Origin: Callipepla californica brunnescens
Lineage: Eukaryota > Chordata > Aves > Galliformes > Odontophoridae
NCBI GenBank assembly: GCA_023055505.1
Contig: JALIRH010000023.1
Coordinates: 4,036,423-4,100,422 of the forward strand
Length of the DNA stretch: 64,000 nucleotides
Direction: 5' to 3'
The notes under the pieces are model-generated. The model saw nothing but the letters and a program-made list of their open reading frames with translations. It had not been told where the DNA came from and ran no database searches. Below are positions 34,001 through 43,100 of this stretch, piece by piece (the stretch's first letter is position 1; each line of letters begins with the position of its first letter). The position numbers were made by a program, and so were the translations under genes.

Positions 34001-36770
34001 TACTGTTCCTGCCAATAAGCCAACAGATCTTGTCTTCTGAGGTGTTCAGTATATTCTAGAGTTAATTTTTCTGGGATTCTTAGGCAGCCTATGCTTTTCT
34101 TTGGAAAAGCTTTGCAAGGATGCCTGTTTTGTTTGTCTGCCCTTTCTACACTTCTTGTTACTTTATTACTAACACAGAGATCTGTAGAAGGATGTCTTGA
34201 GAGTTCTGTGTAACTAGTGGTGCAGAGGAATGACCAGGGGAGAATTCCATTTCAAGAAGCTGTTCATCTGTTTTGAACATAAAGGTTGTACGTGGGATGG
34301 TACTTTCAGATCACCCATTCATAGGAAACTATAAAAGTGATGTTGTTTCTGGAGTTATTAGTTAACTAATGTATTTCTGAACCACTACAGAAAATTAAAT
34401 TGTCTGCTTTTTTGTCAAATGACTCTCAGCACTCATACAGACCATAGGTATGGTGTCACATCACTTCCCTCTTAATTGTCTTGAGAAGTAATTTTACTTT
34501 TGTCTAGTAAGTTTTTAAATATTTTTGCCTGTTATATGTGTTAGGATCTTATCGAACATTTATGGCATTAATAAATAATTAATAAACCCGTCCTGCCGAT
34601 TTTTCACTGAGTTCCAGAACCAATGTAAAGCAAATTATTATCTCTCTCCTTGTCTGGCAAGGGTTTGGTGGCTTTTCTGTAGGGTGACGGAAAAGAACAG
34701 TGTTATTGGAGGTATTTATTTATTTATTTATTTATTTTGCAATTCTAGTTAAGAAAAAAATATTGGACTTAGTAGTGACAGAGAACAGTCTGAGTGAAGC
34801 AAAGAAAGTGTTTGTTTCTTAGCCATGAAGGAGAGAAAAACAGAAAGGGTTTGTGTTCTTCTCTGTTGCCCTGTCCAGGCTTAATGTTCTAAATCTCACT
34901 TGTACTAAATGGATAAGTGTTCTTGTATGGTTTCTTTAGACAGTTTTTTTTTAAATTCAACTTTTTTTTTTTTTTAAAGCAAGGTAATTTAATGCACTTA
35001 GTCTTAACTGTATTTCTCTTCTGTTAACTTATGTGCTTCAGAATGCAGTTGACTTTCTTACCTAATTTGTAGTACTGTTATCTTTTAAAATAGCTGGCAT
35101 GTTAGTTAACAGTACGTGAAAGTACAAAGCAAATGCTTTCGTTATTCAGAGTTCTGGGAATATAGTGCATGTGTCTTTGATTGAATGGTCCTTCCTCTGT
35201 TAACATTTAAATATACAAATATTCACTTGAAAGCTGAGCAAATAATAGGAGGAAACTTCTGTTTCTGAATTACTTTTCTTACTGTTCTGTCCTTTGCTTT
35301 TCTTCCCTTTTGTTCATTGGTACCTTGGGTTACTGTTTTACATTGCTGAGAAGCTCATTGTTCTGCATCGCTGTCTTGTTTGCAGTTTTGTAAAAACTTG
35401 CTGCATTTCAAAGACTTATAAACCATTTACTCGTCTGTAAATACTACCTTTGCTAAGTAGAGAGCTGCTAGAGAAAAGCAAGCAATCCTTTGCTTTTAAT
35501 GGAGGAAATTCACTTTCTCTGGAATGTGACGAGGGCTGCTAATCTTGTTTTCTCCGAGAATTGGAGCAGAGTTTTTTAAAATTAACTGTAAAACTGGTCA
35601 GTGCAGTATGTTCTTATTTCAGAAGACACATCTTATTATTACTGCAATAGGTATGCAAACACAGTAGCTTTTACGTTAATGAATAGAAAATACTTACAAA
35701 ATAAGTTAAACTTAAGTGTTTGATTTTTGTTTGCAGGTCACTGATGAGCTGTTGGAAAAGATAGCATCAAGAAGCCAGAATATTACTGAAATTAATATTT
35801 CTGACTGCCGCAATGTATCTGACACAGGAGTTCGCGTATTAGCATGCAAATGTCCTGGACTGCTAAGGTATACTGCTTACAGGTGTAAGCAGCTTTCTGA
35901 CACCTCCATCATGGCAATTGCCTCTCATTGTCCACTTCTTCAGAAAGTGCATGTAGGCAATCAAGACAGACTCACTGATGAAGGCTTAAAGCAGGTAACA
36001 ATCCTTTCTACATTTTTGTTTGTAATCTTAGTAACTTTTTAATCTTACGACTTTTCATCAAGTACAGAAAAGAATACGGAAGAAAGTTTTCAAGGATATA
36101 ATTAAAATCAGATGATCTCTTTTACTTTATAGATCAGGATATGGATATATATATATATATTAGTACCATATTTGCTGTCTAGTTTGTAGTGCTATAGTTT
36201 ACCTTAGGTAAATGGAATTTTACTTTATCTTTACATGACAAAAATAGACAATTCAGATCTTTATTAGGCATACAGGAGTTATTCATCAATTTTGCCTCTT
36301 CTGTTAAAAAGAGTATTTAGGGTGAGTTGTGAAGGTGTTAAGTAAAATATCCTGTCAGTTGTCTAGTAAGCAGGCATTTACAGTTGCTTAAATAAGCCCT
36401 ATAATTTTTTTAGTTCTTAAATGCTACTCTTAACTTCTTTTTGTTGATCATAGTTAGCAGTCGTGTGTATTTATAATCTTTCTTGTTTTCATATAGTAAT
36501 CATAAAACCTGCAGATAAAGATGATTTTAAAGGGAATGCAGGAGCCCAGAGAAATCTTAACTACCATCACTTTCCAGTTCAGTCTAATATTCCTTTTCCT
36601 TTATTTTTAAATACTTGCTCTGATTTCATTAATTGCAGCTGGGTTCAAAATGCAAAGAATTGAAAGACATTCATTTTGGTCAGTGTTACAAGATCTCAGA
36701 TGAAGGAATGGTCATTATAGCTAAAGGCTGCCTGAAGTTGCAAAGAATATACATGCAAGAAAACAAATTA
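17675..36770 (+). CDS. FBXL17: FBXL17, F-box and leucine-rich repeat protein 17 (5' part, exons 1-4)
   Basis: The coding exons in this window are 17675-18412, 33432-33554, 35737-35994 and 36639-36770, giving 417 codons, all joined in phase 0. FBXL17 is the substrate receptor of an SCF ubiquitin ligase: the F-box binds SKP1-CUL1 and the leucine-rich repeats bind substrate. In mammals it performs dimerisation quality control, recognising faulty or heterotypic BTB-domain dimers for ubiquitination, and has been linked to BACH1, SUFU and PRMT1. The start was chosen because the opening residues MGHLLSKE match my memory of the mammalian protein. About 200 further residues (the remaining repeats and the C-terminal helix that engages BTB domains) lie past 64000. 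The identity is secure; the missing 3' exons are a window effect, not a truncation. Confidence 0.96.
19210..19234. repeat. Poly-T tract (25)
   Basis: A pure run of 25 T on the sense strand of intron 1. The neighbouring sequence does not look like a retroposed gene. Confidence 0.95.
19399..19515 (-). mobile_element. CR1 LINE 3' fragment
   Basis: The plus strand reads GATCGCAGAATCATTAAGG, GGAAAAGAGCTCC and ATCTAGTCCAAC, then a CTAAACTGTGTCCCTCAG block. This is the reverse complement of a CR1 3'UTR. It is short and diverged; the right edge is approximate. Confidence 0.8.
21981..22008. repeat. Poly-A tract (28)
   Basis: A pure run of 28 A on the sense strand in intron 1. There is no upstream gene-like sequence or obvious target duplication that would make it a processed pseudogene tail. 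Confidence 0.95.
22580..22795 (-). mobile_element. CR1 LINE 3' fragment
   Basis: On the plus strand, CATAGAATCATTTAGGCTGG and AAGACCTCTAAGATCATG are followed by AAACTGTGTCCCTGAGC and a TGGGCAGCCTATTCCA block. This is a reverse-oriented CR1 3' part. It is moderately diverged with an approximate right edge. Confidence 0.85.
23152..23167. repeat. Poly-T tract (16)
   Basis: Pure run of T on the sense strand in intron 1. Confidence 0.9.
24440..24694 (-). mobile_element. Probable 3' LTR of the endogenous retrovirus
   Basis: On the minus strand it begins TGTTAGAATG directly after a purine-rich stretch (plus strand about 24700-24725), as expected for a polypurine tract followed by an LTR. A TATA box (TATAAAAG, plus-strand complement at 24593-24600) lies about 100 bases in. 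The far end is undefined and no clear AATAAA was found, so only the start is reasonably placed. Confidence 0.5.
24734..24925 (-). pseudogene. Possible retroviral envelope fragment
   Basis: A 63-codon open frame on the minus strand lies between the integrase piece and the LTR-like segment, where env belongs. Its tryptophan- and cysteine-containing pattern recalls the surface subunit of avian and gammaretroviral-type envelopes. The assignment rests on position plus weak resemblance. It is far too short to be functional, and no fusion peptide or transmembrane anchor is present. Confidence 0.4.
24947..24969. repeat. (TTTA)n microsatellite
   Basis: About five TTTA units inside the retroviral relic. 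Confidence 0.85.
25190..25570 (-). pseudogene. Retroviral integrase fragment (pol)
   Basis: Translated on the minus strand, this region shows the retroviral integrase core in order: the segment around the second catalytic aspartate, then the HP-x-SSGK-x-(D/E)RMN block holding the catalytic glutamate region (D replaces E here), then the conserved RTAP and NE-x-LFG tail. Several in-frame stops interrupt it. The N-terminal zinc-binding domain is not seen. It lies about 200 bases from the reverse transcriptase piece, much closer than in an intact provirus, so sequence between them is deleted. Confidence 0.75.
25790..26420 (-). pseudogene. Retroviral reverse transcriptase fragment (pol)
   Basis: An open frame at 25825-26031 on the minus strand carries the reverse transcriptase block with the motif DLKDAF (first catalytic aspartate), preceded by degraded N-terminal reverse transcriptase sequence that reaches about 26420. 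The catalytic YxDD region is not present, because the piece ends before it. Multiple stops and frameshifts disrupt the rest. This is a dead relic. Confidence 0.75.
26449..26667 (-). pseudogene. Retroviral protease-like fragment
   Basis: This minus-strand open frame of 72 codons lies just upstream of the reverse transcriptase piece. It contains an FLVDNG motif where the aspartic protease active site (D-T/S-G) belongs; the middle residue is changed to N. The position in the order and the motif support a decayed pro domain. Weak traces of gag nucleocapsid may lie at 26700-26910 but were not convincing. Confidence 0.5.
27216..27233. repeat. Poly-T tract (18)
   Basis: Pure T run on the sense strand in intron 1. 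Confidence 0.9.
27889..27955 (-). mobile_element. Short diverged CR1 3' terminus
   Basis: GGAATCATAAAGG, GGGTGGAAAAGATTATCAGG and TCCAGCCATTC in this order resemble a reverse-oriented CR1 3' end. It is only about 65 bases long and clearly old. Confidence 0.5.
28193..28340 (+). mobile_element. Outer CR1 LINE, left part (interrupted)
   Basis: This is sense-strand CR1 reverse-transcriptase C-terminal region, from GTTGCAGCCCAGAATTCC through GCATCAAAAGAGG and GTGAGACCCCACCTGAAG-like blocks to GGCCCCCACAGCACAAG. It stops abruptly at 28340, where a minus-strand CR1 begins with its tail. It resumes in register at about 29020. Confidence 0.85.
28341..29019 (-). mobile_element. CR1 LINE inserted inside another CR1
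   Basis: On the plus strand it starts AATCGTAGGTCCTGGGTTG with AAGATCATCTAGTTTC (CR1 3' end, reverse). It then runs through the 3'UTR and ORF2 C-terminus (CCTATTCCAGTGCATCACCA, CTTCTCCAGGCTAAGCAAG) to the CCCAAGTCCTTCTCTGCAGG block and CTCTCCAGG, a 5'-truncated end. Residual frames on the minus strand at 28376-28597 and 28718-28933 are ORF2. The hexamer AGCACA occurs just outside both ends and may be what is left of the target duplication. Confidence 0.88.
29020..29490 (+). mobile_element. Outer CR1 LINE, right part
   Basis: It resumes with AAGGATGTAAAGCTGTTG and GGTCCAGAGA-like sequence, exactly the block that follows the one ending at 28340 in an uninterrupted CR1. It continues through GAGCACCTCTCCTGTGAAG to the 3'UTR, ending near CGATCCCTTCCGACCTAAG. 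A run of G occurs at 29238-29249. Confidence 0.88.
31370..31553 (+). mobile_element. Avian LTR element (ERVL-like), left part
   Basis: It starts TGTTGTGATTTGACCC, followed by the GGTGAAATGGGGGAGAG block and AGTTGAGATAAAAACTG, then TTTACTAAGAC. It matches the beginning of the element at 14249-14735 and my memory of a common bird LTR. It is broken at 31553/31554 by a CR1 in the opposite orientation. Confidence 0.65.
31554..32040 (-). mobile_element. CR1 LINE inserted into an LTR
   Basis: The plus strand begins with the doubled tail TAGAATCATAGAATCA and GTTTGGAAG, then TGTCCAACCATCC. It continues through ATGCCTCCAGGGATGGTGAC and CTCCCTGGGCAGCC to CTCCAGGGACTTGATGTCC and GAGGCCCAAA, where it is 5' truncated. 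It lies between two halves of the same LTR. Confidence 0.92.
32041..32385 (+). mobile_element. Avian LTR element (ERVL-like), right part
   Basis: It continues the LTR with ACACACAGAGCAAGTGATAG, GCTCACCACCTGCTGACTGA and TCATTTGGTATGGAGTATTC, then the GCATTATGCCAGACTGCGAA block and ATCAGCTGTCCTAG. These follow the same order as at 14500-14735. The end is approximate. An A run lies at 32274-32283. Confidence 0.6.
33432..33554 (+). CDS. FBXL17: FBXL17 exon 2: F-box core
   Basis: This exon has 41 codons, residues 247-287. It starts [11 protein letters not shown] and ends [11 protein letters not shown], with the F-box signature of leucines, SLVCKYW and the hydrophobic/aromatic tail FQFWKQLDL. Together with the last 12 codons of exon 1 it makes a complete F-box of about 50 residues, the SKP1-binding module. 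The acceptor is CTTTCTTTACAG/ATATTT with a clear pyrimidine tract; the donor is CAACAG/GTATGG. Both junctions are phase 0. Compared with my memory of the human protein, the changes are few and conservative (N for D after SL, H for R after KYW). Confidence 0.95.
33555..35736 (+). other. FBXL17: FBXL17 intron 2 (2.2 kb)
   Basis: GTATGG...GCAG intron. It has an A/C-rich stretch soon after the donor (33630-33680) and an (ATTT)n microsatellite at 34713-34738. No transposon or gene is seen. Confidence 0.93.
34713..34738. repeat. (ATTT)n microsatellite
   Basis: About six TATT units in intron 2. Confidence 0.9.
35737..35994 (+). CDS. FBXL17: FBXL17 exon 3: first leucine-rich repeats
   Basis: This exon has 86 codons, residues 288-373, starting [10 protein letters not shown] and ending LTDEGLKQ. 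It contains about three cysteine-type leucine-rich repeats of about 26 residues, recognisable by the recurring ISDC / (S/T)D(T/E)G(V/L) pattern ([34 protein letters not shown]). These repeats form the start of the curved substrate-binding solenoid. The acceptor is TTTTTGTTTGCAG/GTCACT and the donor is AAGCAG/GTAACA, both phase 0. Confidence 0.95.
35995..36638 (+). other. FBXL17: FBXL17 intron 3 (0.64 kb)
   Basis: GTAACA...GCAG intron with a short (AT)n run at 36145-36161. It is by far the shortest intron in the window. No other feature is seen. Confidence 0.93.
36145..36161. repeat. (AT)n microsatellite
   Basis: About eight AT units in intron 3. Confidence 0.85.
36639..36770 (+). CDS. FBXL17: FBXL17 exon 4: further leucine-rich repeats
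   Basis: This exon has 44 codons, residues 374-417, starting [13 protein letters not shown] and ending RIYMQENKL. It adds two more cysteine-type repeat units ([12 protein letters not shown]...). The acceptor is CATTAATTGCAG/CTGGGT and the donor is AAATTA/GTAAGT. The donor has A rather than G at the last exon base but a strong intron side. Both junctions are phase 0. The next exon, expected to begin with a VTDQSVKAF-like sequence, was not found before 64000. Confidence 0.95.
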
Positions 36771-37375
36771 GTAAGTATATGTCAAGTTTTTTTCCTCATG
36801 GCATTGTTGTTGTCAAAGCTTTCCCTTGCTTTTTGTTAGTTTAAAACTTTGGTCTGATTAAGCAGTTCACAGCCAAAAAGGATCGATCTGTGTTCTTCTT
36901 TTAGATAAGAAAATGTAGATTCTACAGATATATCTATATAGTTCAGAAAGTGACTCCGAGTACGTGTTAAACTAATGCTATTTCAGACACACAGTAACTT
37001 TTGCTTTTTGGCACGACATTCCAGGAATAAAGTGTTGGGTAGATTTTTGTGTGGGAAAATGTTTAGTACATATCAAGTGTTTCTTTTGTTTATATGAAAC
37101 AGTACAATGTGAATTTATATGAACTTGAAGATTTCAGTAGGTTGGCTGTTGACTACAGATAAAACATGCATAATCTTTTCATGAAATATTTCGCTTTCTC
37201 ATCAGGATGCACTATAGCAGTGTGCCTGTACTAGTGGAATGAAGTAGTGTTGAGGAGTAGTACCAGTATCTTGTGTCCTGATCACTGTGAGTGAGCTCTG
37301 GAGAGATGGTTTCTAAAGCTCAAGGCCAGTTTCCACTAAGTGGTATACTAGAGCACTGGCTTTGTTTGTTTACTT

Positions 37376-37394
37376 ATCTATTTATTTATTTATT
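37376..37394. repeat. (TTTA)n microsatellite
   Basis: About four TTTA-like units in intron 4. Confidence 0.75.
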
Positions 37395-38400
37395 CTAGAA
37401 TTTAAGTAGGCAAGTTTGCTCGCATCTGAATTCTTAACTTTCAGCTTAGGCCAGCATTGTAACTTATGGTTTGAAAACTGGTGAAGTGGAAAAAATGTTG
37501 GTTGTAAGGAAACAGTGTACTTTGTACTCTGAGTCATTTGATGTATGGTTTAAAATAGGCAAGCGTACTAATGACTAACATGTTACGAGATTTGAGAAGG
37601 GTTTCCCTTTTTAAAATAACTGTCATTTTGTGGTGTTTTGTTTTCACCAAATTGTAGGAATTTGATCAATTGGAGATAATAGCCAAAACAAAGATCTTGA
37701 AATAGTTCAAAGGCAAAAATATTGCGATGTTCCCAGTTGCTTTCCTCACCCTGATTACAAAATAAACTCTTCCAGTACTGTTAAAGTAGGTCCTTGTAAA
37801 TCTCTCATCTGTACTCAAATGAACAAAGTATTATTATTTTTTCATCATTTCTGAAGGTTTGTCAAATAAAATTCATCAAAACTCAGGCTTTGCATGGTTT
37901 TACATGAATGTAGTTATCAATTCTAAATTTTATTTAAGCTGCTGCCCAATTTGTTTGGCAGACTTCAGTTTAGCTTTGTAAAGTCCACATTCAACTCTTT
38001 ACCAGTCTACAGCTGTAAACATGAAATAAAGTGCATTATGAACTCCTGGAGACTGAATCTTCAGACTAAAGTATTCATGGATGATTCCAGTAGATGCCAA
38101 AAACACTGAAACTGCTAATCTTTTCACTTCCTGGGGGCAGGATATTTTCAAATCTTTCTATTGTGAAAGCCTAATCTCATTTGATGAAGCAAGACAAATA
38201 TTATTTGTCACTGTAAATTGACAGTTTTTTACTTTCCTACTTTCCATAATTAAAAAAATAATAATAATTGTCTAATAGCTTATGGTTAACTTAGAGTAAT
38301 GTTTTGTTGTAAATGCTAATCCACAGCTTGCTTTATTAATTTCTGTTTATTATTTTTGTTCTTGACTGCCTTTTGAAATAAAACCACTGTTACTACTTTG

Positions 38401-38924
38401 CCCTTGTGAGGCCTCACGTGGAGAACTGTGTCTAATTCTGGGCTTCTTTATACAAAAAAAGACTGAGTTCTCCTCAAGGTCCAGTAGAGGGCTACAGAGG
38501 TGATAAAGGGCGTGGAACACCTCTCTTACGAGGAAAGGCTGAGAGACCAGGGTCTATTCAGCCTTGAAAAAAGAAGACTCAGAGGGGATCTGATCCATGT
38601 CTATAAATATCTAAGGTGCGAGAGGCGAAGGGACAAGGCTGGACTCTTCTCAGCAGTGCGTGTTGATAGGATTGGGGGAAATGGCCACAAACTGAAGCAC
38701 AGGAAGCTCTGCACAAATGTGTGTGGGGACTTCTTCACAGTGCAGTGACGGAGCACTGGCACAGGCTGCACAGAGAGGTGGTGCAGTCTCCTTCTCTGGA
38801 GATGTTCCAGACCCACCTGGACACCTACCTGTGCAACCTGGGCTAGGGAGCTGCTTTGGTAGGGGGTTGGGCTCAATGATCTCTGGAGGTCACTTCCAAC
38901 CCCTGTGATTCTGTGATTCTGTGA
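38401..38924 (+). mobile_element. CR1 LINE 3' fragment with intact tail
   Basis: It starts in the reverse-transcriptase C-terminal region (CCTTGTGAGGCCTCACGTGG) and includes an open 82-codon ORF2 piece at 38500-38748 with the pattern [20 protein letters not shown]. It ends with CTTCCAACCCCTGTG and a tail of ATTCTGTG octamers. It is the best-preserved copy of the subfamily also seen at 2102-2420 and 15890-16320. Confidence 0.94.
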
Positions 38925-40102
38925 GTAATATTTGCTGTGATACATCTTATTTCCTACTCTTATGTGAAGAAGATGGTTTTCGGAAGAGTGGGTGTGCGTA
39001 TTTTTGAGCTGAACAGTAATGTTTTTGAAATCCTAATATTCTGTGGAAAGAAAGTGTCCTTGACATACAGTCTTGGTTTGTTTGCGTGAAGTACATAGAC
39101 TATCAGGTATTTTTTCTCCTTGTTAAATCTCTTCTGTTGCTTCTGTATGTTGAGTCTGTGTATTACATTTTTTATTTTTTTCTTTCTCCTTTTTTTTCCC
39201 CAGAGGTGCTCAAAGTTATGTGAATCTTACAGGCAATTTTTATTAATTTTGAACTAGAGTGCATTATAGATGGTACATGATGGCTGCGTTTTCATGTAGG
39301 CTTGTCTCAGGCTAATGGATTTTATACTTCAAAAATACATCTATCGAGAGGCATCCAGCAGCTAAATAATGCCTTTGTGAATGTTACTTTACAGTGAAAG
39401 GTGGATCGGTGAACACTGTTCTGTTGCTTCATCTGTTGCTAAGTAACTCCATTACCAAACTGCTGAGCAGAAACACAGAAAGAAGAATTTATGTTCTGAT
39501 TGTTTAATATAGTAGAATTTCACAGAAAAAAATAGAACTTTTTTACTGACTACATAATGGTAATAAACAAAAGCTACAAATAATCAACAGCTTGAAAGAA
39601 TGTGTGAAGAAAAAGTAAAGTATCACAAGGCTTGCAGTATAAGGCTATTGTTTGCATAACTATTTATGCTTTATATCTCTTCAAAGCATATTTCTTTTTC
39701 CTCTGTCATTTAAATGGAAGAGTAATTGTATGCAAAATCTTTCTGAAGCCTACTGCCCAAAACAGGAACCTAGAGAAAATTTACAAGACTTCTGAAGTGT
39801 GTCAGTTGAGTTATCTTTCCTTGTCTGTTCTTAAACAGTCTGATGTAACCAATGTATCTCACAGAAATTCAGTGTAAAGGGAAGAACAGGCAAAGCTGGG
39901 AACCCTCCTAGCTTCTTGAGTTTTGTTGGACTTAATGTTTTATAGTCTTTATGATTGATGTGAATGAAGCTGGTGGCAGATGAATTGGGAGATTTTACTG
40001 TTAACTTTTTGTTTCTTTGTACCAACCTCTTTTTGCATTTCACCACAGAGAAAAAATACTTGACTTCTGTTGAAAATTTGGAGAATGCTCTGTATTTACA
40101 TA

Positions 40103-40166
40103 CAATATTCAGACTAAGAAATAACATGGTGGAGCAATATTCAGACTAAGAAATAACATGGTGGAG
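40103..40166. repeat. 32-bp perfect tandem duplication
   Basis: The 32-base unit at 40103-40134 (begins CAATATTCAG, ends ATGGTGGAG) is repeated exactly at 40135-40166. There are only two copies, with no divergence and no neighbouring repeat family recognised. Confidence 0.97.
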
Positions 40167-43100
40167 GGAACCCTAGAAGGTTTTGTGATTTATTTATGGG
40201 GGGTGCACAACAGATTAAGTGACTATAGAACCTAATTGGGACATAGGTCCCCAGAGGCAATTTTATACAAGCTTTGTTTAAACTCTCAATTTTATCATTA
40301 TGAAAAGACTTCAATTTGATAGCCCTATTGCAGAGGTGGAAAATCTTTCTCTTAAATTCTTTACAGTGATTTTTTTTTGTTTCCTTTCCTCACCTTTGTG
40401 ATTTAATGGCTAAAATTATGTTAACAGTGGTTGCCTAAACCTAGCAGGTGGGAGTTACAGATTTGTACCTTCCTACTTCATGCAGTATCTGTTTTTTAGA
40501 TTGTTATTTGGTGAAAGAGCTTCTACAGGATAAAGAAGATACAGATGAGGATTTAGATGCTATAAGAGGTTGACAGCTTTCCTACTGCTATACATTCTTC
40601 CCTCGCTGTCTTTTATTTTTATGCATGGTTAGGGGTAGATAGGAAATGATACTTGAAGCTACTACACTTGGAATCCTGACTGCGTTTCTCCCATCCCAGT
40701 AATAGGATCTTGTTAAGTAAATGACTTCAAAAGAAATGATTTGTTTGACAGTTCTGAGATGCTGTCATTAAGACGGTTGTAGTCTACCTTAGCCACACTT
40801 CTAGTCACTTGTTTATCTTCTGACTCTGTCCAGGAACACTGCTGTCTACTGTGAGCAGAATACAGCTTGCATTTCTAGGTGACCATATTTTGCCTTAATG
40901 GGCAAATTGATGTTTGAAAACTTTTTCATGCTCCATATATAAGGACACTTATTTTTATAAATATTTTAAAGGTAATTACTTAATGCTGTTTTTAAAGATC
41001 AGTACTTTGTTAGAAATTAACATACAATATTGTGTTAGCTGTAACAGTTATGTTTGAGTGAACCTATAACGTTTAAGATGTGTGAAAGAATTTTTTTAAT
41101 TAAAAATACAACTGAAAGTCTTTGTTTTTGTCCATCTCATGCAAAGTAGGTGAATACTTAGACATTTTATAGCACTGACTGGAATTAATCTACTGTAAAA
41201 TTATATAGGACAAAATAAGTTCTCACATTTTATAAATATTCATGGCGTAGTGTGATTTGCTGTATTCATCCTTACATGGATTACTGAGAATCAGTATTTT
41301 TTTTTCTTTTTCTGTTGCTCTTGAGTTTGGAAATCATCTCTCCTTCCTCTTATACATCAGCTACAAACCATTTACTTAAGCAGTGTGTCCAGAGACCTTT
41401 GTGCATGACAGCAGTGCAAACATGTGGAAAGTAAAGAGTACTTAGATCTGATTTTAGTCCAGGTAAATTGTTGGATTGGAAAAGTCATACACTAGACATC
41501 ATCTGGTAATGTGAAGTACTGAAGTGTACAGTATATAGAAATTTCTCTTTTCTACTGGTAAGTGAAAAAAGGCTTTTTGGGGAAAATGTTTCATAAGAAG
41601 TGTGATTTTCTTGCTTTCTCACCTCCAACCTATTGCATATACTATTTCATTTTTTACATAATTTACATAATTATTTTAAAATGTTCTAGTTGTAGAAATT
41701 TCAAGAAGAGAGGATAATTTCCCTGTGCTTCCATGGTGAATACTTTTCCCAAATATTTCTGACTAGCTTACTTCATTGTTTTAAGATTTTGAAAAACTGT
41801 AGTTGTTCCAGACTTTTCCCTATTACTATTTTTATTTTTATTAAAAACTCATGTTTTCCGTGGAAGTGTAGTTAATTTTCTTCATACAGAACCCATACAT
41901 AGGACTATTTACCTGCTAAACATTTGCATACATATTGAATATGATACCAATACAGAGACTGATCTCTGTTATATATCATAACTCTGGATGGACAGTGGTG
42001 CTTTATCTATTGTCAAGTACTACATTAGAGCTTTCTAAAGGAAAAATTTGTTAACGTGACAGTGTTGGGAATGGTCATTAATAATGACAGTCTTTAGTGT
42101 TCTTTAGTTTGTCTATTCTAGTCTGATATACTCACAACCACTAGTGTGCTGCAAAAATAGTGTTCCGTGCTTTAAAAACATTCAGTAGCAATGCTAAAAT
42201 TAAGCTGAGCCGTAAAAATATACTCTCACAAAAGTTGTTTGAGGGATCTGTTCGGTATTAGAAGCAGTTGTGGAAAGTTTCTTTGGAAATCTAATTGATA
42301 AACTGTTATTTTGAAGACCTCTTTTGTCCACCTGGTAGCAGTTTCTCTAATACTGTTCTTAAGGTAAACCATTTATGACTACTTTGGAGCTAAATGGTGA
42401 AAAAGAAAGTCAAGGTATGTGTTTGTGAATTAAATGTGTTTTCTGTAAAGGCATTTGGGTGGTTCATCCTACATCATCACATTTTCTGTATAATTTTTTC
42501 TGTTAATAATTCAGGAATAAATACAGTACTTTGTGTTCACCCTTAGGTGGCGATATTGACTTTGTGTAGGACTTGAAATCCTCAATACTGCAAATTACTA
42601 ACACAAAGCAGATAATTTCTGAATAGTGTGCTGGTACTACATAACCTATTTTCTTTTTGGTTCAGCTGTCAGGATCACTGTTTAAGTAGTTCTTAAGTGT
42701 CTTCAGAATGTTGGCAACTGGTTTATGGTAAAGCTTATTCAAGTATATAGTATTTGACTTTTGCAGTGCATTTATGTGTATTGTTACTGAAGTAACTCAA
42801 AAGATTTCTAATGTGTAGTTCATTAAATATTTATGAAGAGGAAGAAGAGCATTGGGTAGAATTTAGGGAAGTTGTGGGATATTTTAAGTTATTTTAAAAC
42901 AGAAGAGTATAGCATGGACACGTGTACAGCTACGCTAGATATACGGAGTGTGTATTGAATTAATTGAAACTAACTGCTTCTGGAGATCCCAGAGTGAAAC
43001 CCCAGAGAAATCTATTGTTCCTTGATTTCTTTTTCACCTGCTGCTAGGTAAGAGCACCTTCTGCAGTGATAATGCTGGTTTGAACTAGTGCCTCCTTCAA

